Positions 17,933 through 29,099 of a stretch of DNA of 64,000 bases are shown piece after piece. Where the stretch lies: NCBI GenBank assembly GCA_020634235.1, contig JACKCB010000002.1, positions 124,001-188,000 of the forward strand, written 5' to 3'. The notes under the pieces are model-generated. The model ran no database searches, was not told where the DNA came from, and saw nothing but the letters and a program-made list of their open reading frames with translations. The first letter of the stretch is position 1. Every line of letters starts with the position of its first letter. A program made the position numbers and the translations under genes. The DNA is from Ardenticatenaceae bacterium. GTDB lineage: Bacteria; Chloroflexota; Anaerolineae; Promineifilales; Promineifilaceae.

Positions 17933-18769
17933 TCAGTCGCCCAGAAAATCGTCCAGGGCCAGTGTGCTTCTTGGCGGCATAGTGTCTGGCTGCTCATGCC
18001 CGGCCAGGTCGCGGGCCACCTGTTCCTGCTCCCATTCTTGCTCGGCGGTTACATAGCGATTGTACCATTTGCGGTGGTGGGAATAGGCGTACAGCGCGTG
18101 GACCTTGCCGCTAAACATGGAGAAGAAAGCCGGGCGCTCTTCCGGAAAGATGGCGCCCATGTAAATGTGAATCACCAGCCCGGTCACCACCATGCCCACG
18201 GCGGTAAAATGGGCCGGCATGGCCCACTGCACCAGCCAGCGCAGGGAAATGGGAATCAGGTGGGAAAAGGTCATGATGAGGCCGGTGATGATGATGCCAA
18301 CGATGCCGATGAGGACCACGTAGGAAAACGCCTTCTGGCCGGCGTTGTAATCATCTTGCGGCGGTAGTTCGTAGGATAGGCCCACCAACTTGCGACCATA
18401 TTGCACAAACCAGTTCAGGTCGTCTTTATCCAGCATCATGCGCCGCGCCCCAAAGGGCATGAAATATTTGCGAAAGCCGACGACAAAATTAAAGGTGATG
18501 ATGAAGGCCCAGAACATGCCCCAGCTTTCATGCCACTTGATGAGCGGGGCCAGGCCGCCGAAGACATTGCGCACAACGTCGCTCCACCCGGCCGGGACCG
18601 TCTGGTACACCTGCCGCCCCAAAATCGCCAGGCCAGTCGCCAGCAAGAAGGCCCAGCTTACCGCGTTAAACCAGTGGGTCAGAATATTCGCCAGATGATG
18701 CTTGGTCAGCATCTTCTCCTTCAACTGCTTTCGTTCTGCCAGAGGCAAGTTCACGTCAGACATACTCAT
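17933..18769 (-). CDS. Membrane cytochrome b subunit of the molybdopterin oxidoreductase
   Basis: 278 aa, FdnI/PhsC-type dihaem cytochrome b. Four membrane helices at about 25-50, 85-105, 150-175 and 195-220. Candidate haem ligands are in 'HHLANILTHWFNA', 'HESWGMFWAF' and 'AHFTAVGMVVTGLVIHIYMG'. It should pass electrons between the quinone pool and the iron-sulfur subunit. Last gene of the cluster, 32 bp after the FeS gene. In Salmonella thiosulfate reductase the anchor (PhsC) is of this cytochrome b kind, whereas polysulfide reductases use an NrfD-type anchor. Confidence 0.9.
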   Translation of the reverse strand: MSMSDVNLPLAERKQLKEKMLTKHHLANILTHWFNAVSWAFLLATGLAILGRQVYQTVPAGWSDVVRNVFGGLAPLIKWHESWGMFWAFIITFNFVVGFRKYFMPFGARRMMLDKDDLNWFVQYGRKLVGLSYELPPQDDYNAGQKAFSYVVLIGIVGIIITGLIMTFSHLIPISLRWLVQWAMPAHFTAVGMVVTGLVIHIYMGAIFPEERPAFFSMFSGKVHALYAYSHHRKWYNRYVTAEQEWEQEQVARDLAGHEQPDTMPPRSTLALDDFLGD

Positions 18770-18801
18770 TTCTCCAACAGGACAACCGGGCCATAGCCTG
18801 G

Positions 18802-19527
18802 TTACTCCTCAAACTCATTCTCGCCACTCCACAGCTGCTTGGCAAAAGCCACGGCCTGCCCCACCAGCGCCGCGCCAATGAACAGCTTGGTGCCGGGCAC
18901 TGCTACCTTCTGCCAGAAGGTCTCGGCCGGGGTAGGATCCTTGGCCCGGGGCCAGCCGGGGCTGTCGGGATCCACCGGCTCAAGGTAAAAGGTGTTGGGC
19001 TGGGTGTCAATCTCATTGATCAGGCGCTGCACCTTGCGGCCAACCAGCGCTTTGCTGACGGTGCTTTCGCTGTCGTTCAGGTCGCCAAACAGGCGCGCCC
19101 CGCCAACGCAGGTGGCCACACAAGCCGGCATTTCGCCGCGGTCTACGCGGGTGTAGCAGGCGCTGCACTTCTCGGCCACGCCCTTTTCCGGGTTGAAGAA
19201 GCGGGCGTCGTAGGGGCAGGCGTTCACACACAAGCCACAGCCGATGCAGGCCTTTTCGTCAATCATGATCAGCCCATCCGGGCGCCGGTAGGTAGCCCCA
19301 GTGGGGCAGGCCTCAACACAGGGGGCGTTGCTGCAATGGTGGCACTGGGTGGGCACGAACTGCTGCGAGAGGTCGGGGAAGGTTCCCTGCACGCCGGTGG
19401 TATGCACCCAGATGCGCGTAGACCCGGCCGGGACTTGCCACTGTGCCCGGCAGGCTACCAGGCAGGCGCGGCAATCAATGCACCGCGCCGGGTCAATAAC
19501 GAAGCCATATCGTCTTATGTCTGCCAT
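18802..19527 (-). CDS. Four-cluster [4Fe-4S] electron-transfer subunit
   Basis: 241 aa from ATG 19527 (AGGAA upstream; an earlier in-frame start at 19566 lacks a good ribosome site). Four cysteine groups: CIDCRACLVAC, CHHCSNAPCVEAC, CIGCGLCVNACPYDARFF and CSACYTRVDRGEMPACVATC. This is the DmsB/PhsB/FdhB pattern. It wires the molybdenum subunit to the cytochrome b. A hydrophobic stretch near the C-terminus ('LFIGAALVGQAVAFA') could be a membrane anchor, as in formate dehydrogenase beta subunits. No Tat signal, so it would travel with the catalytic subunit. Confidence 0.93.
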   Translation of the reverse strand: MADIRRYGFVIDPARCIDCRACLVACRAQWQVPAGSTRIWVHTTGVQGTFPDLSQQFVPTQCHHCSNAPCVEACPTGATYRRPDGLIMIDEKACIGCGLCVNACPYDARFFNPEKGVAEKCSACYTRVDRGEMPACVATCVGGARLFGDLNDSESTVSKALVGRKVQRLINEIDTQPNTFYLEPVDPDSPGWPRAKDPTPAETFWQKVAVPGTKLFIGAALVGQAVAFAKQLWSGENEFEE

Positions 19528-19621
19528 AATGGTTCCTGTCTCTTTGCGGCCGGCAAGCGTCAACACTTGGACGTCAGCAGCCGTTGCTGCGCTGAATCAT
19601 GCCGATTCAATTAGATTTAAT

Positions 19622-19647
19622 CCGGCCGGGGATGTACCCGGCCGGGG
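19622..19647. repeat. Two iterated palindromes in tandem
   Basis: CCGGCCGGGG at 19622-19631 and CCCGGCCGGGG at 19637-19647, separated by 5 bp, in the short non-coding gap just after the stop of the 104-aa gene. Tightest pair seen in the window. Confidence 0.85.
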
Positions 19648-19651
19648 CGCG

Positions 19652-19966
19652 TCAATGATTAGCCGGTAATTGGCGCAATTCACGCCAGCGCTCAGAAGCC
19701 CCAGAACGGAACAGCGCCGGATCGAAGTCGGCCAACGCCTCCCAGCCTTCCACACTGGCCAGTTCGCGCTCCTCCTCAGACAGCTCAATCGTCAACACCC
19801 GGCCATCCGTGTTCATGACAATGGTCAGCAGATCGCTGCCATCGTCCACGATATCCCGGATACACAGGCGGTCCGTCCCTTCCGGATTGCGAATAAAGGC
19901 GGCAGAGCAACGCTGGCAGAAGGCCAGGTTCGTGTCACACAAATTGCGGTCAATAACTACCTTCAT
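19652..19966 (-). CDS. Small ferredoxin-like protein in the sulfur cluster
   Basis: 104 aa. 'MKVVIDRNLCDTNLAFCQRC' resembles the start of single-cluster ferredoxins (VVxDxxxCxxxxxC), with Cys10, Cys17, Cys20 and Cys35. The usual C-terminal CP motif is lacking and replaced by an acidic tail. It could hold a [3Fe-4S] or [4Fe-4S] cluster, or be a metal-binding chaperone for the complex. It sits between the catalytic and FeS subunits on the same strand. The family is not one I can name. Confidence 0.75.
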   Translation of the reverse strand: MKVVIDRNLCDTNLAFCQRCSAAFIRNPEGTDRLCIRDIVDDGSDLLTIVMNTDGRVLTIELSEEERELASVEGWEALADFDPALFRSGASERWRELRQLPANH

Positions 19967-20064
19967 ATCAATCTCCTTGCGGCCCGGTGGCTGCGCAACT
20001 ATCCAGAAGCCAGTGGTCCAAAGAACACCAACTTATCTGCAGACAATTACCTGACAGCCTCTCA

Positions 20065-22287
20065 TCAAGCCTTTTCTACCGTTACAAACGTCTGCGACAG
20101 TGCCTGGCCACCGCTAATGGGATCTGTGTAGGTGACGTGCAAGTCACTGGCGCTAACCCCTTTGTTGAAGGCCGTGCGCAGCCCTTTGCTAAGATGGCCA
20201 AAGCCAGGTGTCAGATAGACACAGTCCGGCCGGATCGCCTCAGTTACATACGCTTCCACTTCTACCGATCCAACTTCGCTGGTAACGCGCACTTTCTCGC
20301 CATTGTCGATGCCACGCTCGCGAGCCACGCCAGCATTTAGCCACAGTCCGGTGTTGTTGAAGACCTGGTCCAGGAACAGGTTGTTTTGGGTGGCCATTTG
20401 GGTGTGCTGCGCCACCTTGCCGGTGAGCAGGTAGAATTCGTCCCCGGCCGGGGCGGGCGGCGCTTCCCAGGACGGCCAACCCGCAAAGCCCGCATTGGCC
20501 AGCGTCTCCGAATAAATCTCGATTTTGCCACTGGGCGTGTTGAAAACCGGTTCCGACTCCTTCTCCGGCTCAGTCGGCAAATCCAGGTAGCCGTGCTGTT
20601 TCAACTGCTCAAACGACAACCCCAGGGGGGCCAACTGCTGGCGGATGTAATCTTCCTCATCCTCGTATTGGAAGTAATCGCCCAGTCCCAGGCGTTCGCC
20701 CAACTGCTTGTAGATCCACAACGCCGATTTCGCCTCGCCCAGCGGCTCAATCACCGGCTGGCGCAGCCACACCTTGCCATCCACCACGTGCAGCGGGTCA
20801 TACCGTTCCAGGTAACTGGCTTCCGGCAGCACCACATCAGAGAACCAGGCCGTGTCGTTCATGATGATGTCAACATTGACAATGAAGTCCATCTTGTTGA
20901 ACGCCTCAATCGTCTTGGCCCGGTCTGGCAGCGAATGGATGGGATTCTGGCGGGAGATAAACCAGCCATGCGCCTGATAAGGCTGGCCACTAAGGATGGC
21001 ATCGCGGATATTCTGGAAGATGCCCAACTTCAGGGGCACCAGGGGAAACTGCCAGGGTACGCCGTCCAGCCGCAGGGCACTGACTCTTGGGTAAGGCGGC
21101 TGCGGCGGTTTGCCCAGCCCCGCCCCCTCGCTGGCCGTATCGGTAATGAGGCAGCCCTCACCCGTGTCAAAGACATTGCCCACCATGGCGTTCAGCGCCG
21201 CAATGGCGCGCTCAGTTTGGAAGCTGTTGATGAAGTTGGAGGTACGCCAGCCGGGATGGGCCAGGCTGCGGTGACCATGGGAGGCGAATTCACGGGCGAT
21301 GCGGCGGATGGTGTCGGCCGGGACGCCGGTGATTTCGGCCGCCCACTCCGGGGTGTACTCGGCCACAGCCTGCGGCAGCTCTTCACAGCCAACAATGTAC
21401 TTCTTCACAAATTCGCAGTTGCCAATCTGCTCTGTGGCGATGACGTTCATCATGGCCAGGTGGAAGGCCAGGTCGGTGCCCGGCCGGATAGGAATCCACT
21501 CATCCGCTTTGGCCGCCGTCTTGGTGAAGCGGGGATCCAGCACCACCAGCTTCGCCCCGCGGGAAATCGCCTCGGTTAGCTGGAACGTCTCAGAGGTGGA
21601 AATCGCTTCCATGAGGTTCCGGCCGGTGAGGATGATGTATTCAGCAAATTTGTAGTTGCGGGCTGGCTCTTCCACACCATAGGTCAGCAGGAAGGCGGTG
21701 ACCATGGCGTTAAAGCACAGGCTGCGCTGCGTACCATAGTTGGGCGAACCATAGCCGTTGAGCAGATTCTCGAACTGCACCTGGGAGAGGTTGTGGGTGC
21801 TGCTAAACACCATGGCTTGCGGGCCATAGCTGTCTTTAATGGCCGTCATCTTATCGGCCACGTAATCCAGCGCCTCATCCCAGCTAGCCTTGCGGAAGCG
21901 GCCGCTGCCCCGCCCGCCAACGGCGATAAGCGGGTACAAGACCCGGTCGGGGTCGTAGGTGTTCATGAAGCCGCTCTGGCCGCGCGCGCACAGCTTGCCC
22001 ATTGAATGGGAGCTGGCGGGGTTGCCATCCAGCTTCATGATGCGCCCGTTGCTGATCTTGGCATGCAGGCCGCAGCGCCAGACGCACATTTCGCACATGG
22101 AGGGCACCACGGCGTCAGCATAAGAGCCTGGGAAGTGACCTACGTCGCCGGCCGCTTCGGCCACCCGCACGCCCTTGAACATCCCCAGTTGGGCGGCGGT
22201 GACCCCGGCCGCGGTGAGGCCGGCCATTTTCAGGAAGTTTCGCCGGGTAATCAGGTTTGGATCTCGGTTGTAATCAATCATGTTCAT
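20065..22287 (-). CDS. Tat-exported molybdopterin oxidoreductase, thiosulfate/polysulfide reductase-like
   Basis: 740 aa. Twin-arginine signal 'TRRNFLKMAGLTAAGV' at 14-29. [4Fe-4S] motif Cys65-x2-Cys68-x3-Cys72-x27-Cys100. Likely Mo ligand Cys191 in 'QRSLCFNAM', as in PhsA/PsrA and periplasmic nitrate reductase, not Sec as in formate dehydrogenase. The rest follows the DMSO-reductase family (e.g. 'LVVLDPRFTKTAAKADEWIPIRPGTD', 'HTQMATQNN'). Neighbouring YeeE/YedE sulfur transporters point to thiosulfate, polysulfide or another sulfur oxyanion as substrate; arsenate or tetrathionate remain possible. Direction (reduction or oxidation) cannot be read from sequence. Confidence 0.9.
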   Translation of the reverse strand: MNMIDYNRDPNLITRRNFLKMAGLTAAGVTAAQLGMFKGVRVAEAAGDVGHFPGSYADAVVPSMCEMCVWRCGLHAKISNGRIMKLDGNPASSHSMGKLCARGQSGFMNTYDPDRVLYPLIAVGGRGSGRFRKASWDEALDYVADKMTAIKDSYGPQAMVFSSTHNLSQVQFENLLNGYGSPNYGTQRSLCFNAMVTAFLLTYGVEEPARNYKFAEYIILTGRNLMEAISTSETFQLTEAISRGAKLVVLDPRFTKTAAKADEWIPIRPGTDLAFHLAMMNVIATEQIGNCEFVKKYIVGCEELPQAVAEYTPEWAAEITGVPADTIRRIAREFASHGHRSLAHPGWRTSNFINSFQTERAIAALNAMVGNVFDTGEGCLITDTASEGAGLGKPPQPPYPRVSALRLDGVPWQFPLVPLKLGIFQNIRDAILSGQPYQAHGWFISRQNPIHSLPDRAKTIEAFNKMDFIVNVDIIMNDTAWFSDVVLPEASYLERYDPLHVVDGKVWLRQPVIEPLGEAKSALWIYKQLGERLGLGDYFQYEDEEDYIRQQLAPLGLSFEQLKQHGYLDLPTEPEKESEPVFNTPSGKIEIYSETLANAGFAGWPSWEAPPAPAGDEFYLLTGKVAQHTQMATQNNLFLDQVFNNTGLWLNAGVARERGIDNGEKVRVTSEVGSVEVEAYVTEAIRPDCVYLTPGFGHLSKGLRTAFNKGVSASDLHVTYTDPISGGQALSQTFVTVEKA

Positions 22288-22353
22288 AACCTAACGTCTG
22301 GACTGGCAGGGGGCGGGATGATCCCGGCCGGGCAAGGCAGCCAACAGGCAACC

Positions 22354-22920
22354 TTACTCGGCTTCGGCCAGCTTATCCTTACGCACCGCTTTCTTCTTTT
22401 CCAGAACATACATCACGATGACTATCATCTGCATGAAGACAATCGCCGTCAGCCCGGGGCTGAGGTTAAATAACTCCGGGAAACTGGCCGAGCCATAGTT
22501 CGCGATGCTGGTAACAGCCGGCATAACCACCGGATAGATCAGGCCAAAGATCAGCGCGCCGGTGAAGAAGCCCAACATACCCGGAATCAGGTAATCCAGG
22601 CTGCCCTGCCCGCTGCCGGCCACCACTGTGCCGGGGCAGAAGCCGGCCGCGGCCATGCCAATACCAAACAGCAGGCCGCCGCCAAAATTGCCCACCACGT
22701 AAACGGGCGTGTTAATGGCCAGCGTAATCCAGCCCAACCATTGGAAGGTGTAGATGAGGCCCACACCCACCACCATGGCCGACATCATGAACTTGAGCAC
22801 GGCCAGGTCGGTCAGGCGAAAAACGTTCACAATCTTGTGGTAGCGAGTCATGCCCGCTTTGTGCAGCGACCAGCCAAAGGCCATGCCGATGAGGATAGGA
22901 AGAATGACTGCAGAGAACAT
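22354..22920 (-). CDS. YeeE/YedE family half transporter (C-terminal half type)
   Basis: 188 aa, about five membrane helices. The motif 'AAAGFCPGTVVAGSGQG' carries the conserved cysteine found in the thiosulfate transporter TsuA/YeeE, which moves thiosulfate by passing it between cysteines. Half-length proteins like this pair with a second half, here the neighbouring gene at 22993. Proposed to import or exchange a sulfur species for the adjacent oxidoreductase. Confidence 0.88.
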   Translation of the reverse strand: MFSAVILPILIGMAFGWSLHKAGMTRYHKIVNVFRLTDLAVLKFMMSAMVVGVGLIYTFQWLGWITLAINTPVYVVGNFGGGLLFGIGMAAAGFCPGTVVAGSGQGSLDYLIPGMLGFFTGALIFGLIYPVVMPAVTSIANYGSASFPELFNLSPGLTAIVFMQMIVIVMYVLEKKKAVRKDKLAEAE

Positions 22921-22992
22921 CGTTTTGCTCCTGTTGCCTGCCCCACAGTTGGCGACCAGGCGACAAACTGGGGGTATGAGCGACCTTTTGCG

Positions 22993-23571
22993 CTAAAAGT
23001 TCTTGCGATAGATGATCAGGGCGGTGAGAATGCCCGAAATCAACATACCGGGGATAAAAAGGAACGCGGCCGGGGCAAGCTGCACCCCGCCGGCGATGGC
23101 CAGGCCGCTGGTGCAGCCGCCGGCGATGCCGGCCGCGATTTCCAGCAAGACGCCACCGCCAAAGGCGATTAGCCAGCGCTTCCAGCGCGCCGTGCCAAAC
23201 ACCGACACCCACTGCTTGTCTGGCACGGTGCGCCAGCGGAAGTCGTGGGAGATCCAGGCGGAGACGAACGCGCCCAGGAAGGTGCCCAACAGCAGCCAGA
23301 CCTGCCAGGTGATGCCGGGCGGCATGACAAAGCGGAAGTAGATGTTTTGCGGGAAGATGCGGCTGCCCAGGTAGGCGATAAGGCTCTCGAAAGCGCCGGA
23401 AGAACCGGGCATCTGGCCGGCTACGAGCAGGGAGAAGGCAAAGACGATGCCTAGCATAATCCCGGCCGCGTAGGGTGACCATTCTGGCTTGCGAAGCTGG
23501 GCCACCAGCCAGTTGGGGCGGCGTTCCCTTTCTTCAATCTGTTCGCGGGTATCAGCAGAAATTACACTCAT
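22993..23571 (-). CDS. YeeE/YedE family half transporter (N-terminal half type)
   Basis: 192 aa from ATG 23571 (AAGGA upstream; an earlier start at 23607 adds 12 unlikely residues). A charged N-terminus precedes about four to five membrane helices. Cysteine motif 'AGIAGGCTSGLAIAG' matches the other half-site of YeeE/YedE proteins. With the gene at 22354 it should form one two-half pore with one cysteine from each. Co-transcribed with the triheme cytochrome upstream. Confidence 0.88.
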   Translation of the reverse strand: MSVISADTREQIEERERRPNWLVAQLRKPEWSPYAAGIMLGIVFAFSLLVAGQMPGSSGAFESLIAYLGSRIFPQNIYFRFVMPPGITWQVWLLLGTFLGAFVSAWISHDFRWRTVPDKQWVSVFGTARWKRWLIAFGGGVLLEIAAGIAGGCTSGLAIAGGVQLAPAAFLFIPGMLISGILTALIIYRKNF

Positions 23572-23619
23572 GATCGCAAATCCTTGTTGGCGGGCGCGCA
23601 ATTGCACGTCCTTGTGTTT

Positions 23620-24633
23620 CTATGATTGCAGACGGTCGGTCTCTTGTACCAGGGCCAGCAGCAGATCCCGGTCGGTGGGATCCAACTGGCGAACGGCGGT
23701 CACCAGGCGGGGGTCCAGCCGGGCGACGGCCTGCAAAATGGGTCCGCTGTGCTCCGGCCGGGCCAACAAACTGGTCAGCGCGGTAAGGGTTGCCGGGTCT
23801 AGCTGCTGCATCTGGCTTTGCAGGGTAGTCATACCCGGCCGGGGTGCATCCCCAACCACCGGCGCCGGGGCTACCGGCCGGGAAACCACAGGTCGCGCAG
23901 CAGGCGCAGCGGCCACCGCCACCGCCATAGCCGGCTGCCCGGCCGGGCTGGCCTGGGCCGGGGCGGCCCGCAGTTCACGCCAGCGATCCCCCAGCCCTTC
24001 CCAACGCCAAACCAGATACAGGCCAACCGCACTCAGCACAACAAACAGAACAAGTAAAATGACATTACCCATGTTCACCGGTTCCCTCACATTCAAGACA
24101 GTACGTTCATATTGGTTGTTAAAGTCGACAATCTCGCCCGTGTTGGCCGCCGGCTCGGCCGGTTCCGGGGCAGCCTCAGAGCCTTCAGTTGAGGCGACAT
24201 CACTGCCAGTATCATTCCCGGCCGGGGGGGCACTCCCCCCACTGCCGCCAGCCGCCCCGGCGCCCACCGTCACCCCCAGGGCCACGGCATAAACATCGGC
24301 CAGTTCATTCACATCATTAGGATGGCAGCTCAGGCAGCTGGCATTGATGTCTTCCAGCGGATAGACCATGCCCGTGTGCGCCTCATCCTTGTCGGTAGCC
24401 TGCACATTGCCGGCGTGGCAAAACTCGCAGAAGTCACCAAACGCATGCTCTGTGTGCCAGGCCCCAGAGTTATTCACCGGAAGTTCAGCCTGCACCTCAT
24501 GACAATTCTTGCAAGAAGAGGCCGAGGAACCGCACTGCGCCCCGGCCGGGGTGGGCCACATCAACCCCACCAACAAAACAATCCCCCCCACAAACAACAG
24601 CCAGAGCGGGGTTGCGACCTTTGTTCTAGACAT
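23620..24633 (-). CDS. Membrane-anchored triheme cytochrome c
   Basis: 337 aa from the ATG at 24633 (GAGAGG 5 nt upstream). Signal/anchor helix at about 7-30, then haem-binding CKNCH (41-45), CEFCH (69-73) and CLSCH (100-104), with spare histidines ('AWHTEHAFGDF', 'DEAHTGM') that could be sixth ligands. A Gly/Pro/Glu-rich linker is followed by a second membrane helix (about 190-210) and a cytoplasmic tail with repeated LDP motifs ('QQLDPATLTALTSLL', 'VARLDPRLVTAVRQLDPTDRDLL'). Probably an extracytoplasmic electron carrier for the oxidoreductase. The tail is unusual and may bind another component. Confidence 0.87.
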   Translation of the reverse strand: MSRTKVATPLWLLFVGGIVLLVGLMWPTPAGAQCGSSASSCKNCHEVQAELPVNNSGAWHTEHAFGDFCEFCHAGNVQATDKDEAHTGMVYPLEDINASCLSCHPNDVNELADVYAVALGVTVGAGAAGGSGGSAPPAGNDTGSDVASTEGSEAAPEPAEPAANTGEIVDFNNQYERTVLNVREPVNMGNVILLVLFVVLSAVGLYLVWRWEGLGDRWRELRAAPAQASPAGQPAMAVAVAAAPAARPVVSRPVAPAPVVGDAPRPGMTTLQSQMQQLDPATLTALTSLLARPEHSGPILQAVARLDPRLVTAVRQLDPTDRDLLLALVQETDRLQS

Positions 24634-24652
24634 CATAGCCTCTCTCACTCAC

Positions 24653-24988
24653 CTAAAATCCGTTCGCCTCAGCCAGGTCCGTCTTACGCGCCAGCGCCTC
24701 AAACATCACGGCGCGCATGGTGTCCAGCACTTCAATGATGCGCCGGTCGGCCAGGTAATAGAACACGGCCGGGCCATCCCGCTCAGTCAGCACCAGCGAC
24801 TGTTGGCGCAGCACGCGCAAATGGCGCGAAACAGTTGGCTGGGGCATCTCCAGCGCATCGGCCAGCACAGAGACGTTGCGCGGCTGCTCATCCAGGGCAT
24901 AGAGAATTTGAATCCGCTTAGGATCAGCCAAAGCCTGGCAGATATTGGCATGGAGCAAATTAAGTTCCTGAATGGGTGGATAGGACAT
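24653..24988 (-). CDS. ArsR/SmtB-family repressor
   Basis: 111 aa winged helix: 'NICQALADPKRIQILYALDEQPRNVSVLADALEMPQPTVSRHLRVLRQQSLVLTERDGPAVFYYLADRRI'. The protein has no cysteine, so sensing is not by cysteine ligation of metal or by a persulfide bridge as in SqrR/BigR. First gene of the sulfur cluster, with AGAGGAA before the ATG. The perfect dyad 66 bp upstream is its likely operator, implying autoregulation of the whole cluster. Confidence 0.92.
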   Translation of the reverse strand: MSYPPIQELNLLHANICQALADPKRIQILYALDEQPRNVSVLADALEMPQPTVSRHLRVLRQQSLVLTERDGPAVFYYLADRRIIEVLDTMRAVMFEALARKTDLAEANGF

Positions 24989-25053
24989 TGTGCTTTCCTC
25001 TTGCCAACGCCGCTTTAAACTTCAGATAGGAAAGCGGGCGCAACGCTGCTTAT

Positions 25054-25081
25054 TCATGTATTCGGTTATCCGAATACATGA
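25054..25081. promoter_or_regulatory. Perfect dyad, likely ArsR operator of the sulfur cluster
   Basis: TCATGTATTCGG - TTAT - CCGAATACATGA, two exact 12-bp arms with a 4-bp spacer. The size and the ATTCG/CGAAT core resemble ArsR/SmtB operators. It lies 66 bp before the arsR start and about 300 bp before nifJ, so mainly controls the minus-strand cluster. Confidence 0.75.
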
Positions 25082-25120
25082 CGAAGTATAGAGATCGCGC
25101 CGTGAACCGGCAGCGACATC

Positions 25121-25141
25121 TGTCATGTGATTGGCATGACA
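25121..25141. promoter_or_regulatory. Second dyad between arsR and nifJ
   Basis: TGTCATG - TGATTGG - CATGACA, exact 7-bp arms with a 7-bp spacer. Different from the ArsR-like dyad. It may bind another regulator acting on nifJ or on both directions. The rest of 24989-25382 holds two palindrome copies (near 25155 and 25313) and no gene. Confidence 0.45.
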
Positions 25142-25382
25142 ACTATCACCCCATCCGGCCGGGACTCCACCACGCCACTCCTGCATATACCAACTACCCC
25201 AAAGCCAACACGCATCGCCCAAATAGCCCGCACAATCTCCAGAATTGTGCTGCGGCTCACCCTCCGGGCACCGTGACTTTCATCATCACCATAGGTGCAA
25301 TCTGTCACTCCCCCCGGCCGGGACGCTGGCCTTACAATACGCAAGATTAAGTGAAACTCCCTGCGGCATAAGGAGCAGAAAA

Positions 25383-28991
<3,609 letters not shown>

Positions 28992-29006
28992 CCTCTCTAT
29001 CTAAGG

Positions 29007-29040
29007 GAAGCGGGCTTCCGGTTTGCCAGAAGCCCGCTTC
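29007..29040 (+). terminator. nifJ: Hairpin after nifJ
   Basis: GAAGCGGGCTTC and GAAGCCCGCTTC, a 12-bp stem with a 10-nt loop, 15 bp after the nifJ stop. Only TTCC follows, so it may attenuate read-through into the DHOD-like gene, or protect the mRNA 3' end, more than fully terminate. Confidence 0.6.
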
Positions 29041-29099
29041 TTCCGGCGCAGCACACAGCCACGCCTCTTGTACCACCTGACCGACACAAGGAGATACCC

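Noticed and set aside
20386..21579. 397-codon plus-strand frame
   Set aside because: Antisense to the molybdopterin oxidoreductase, whose cysteine and Mo-ligand motifs are intact.
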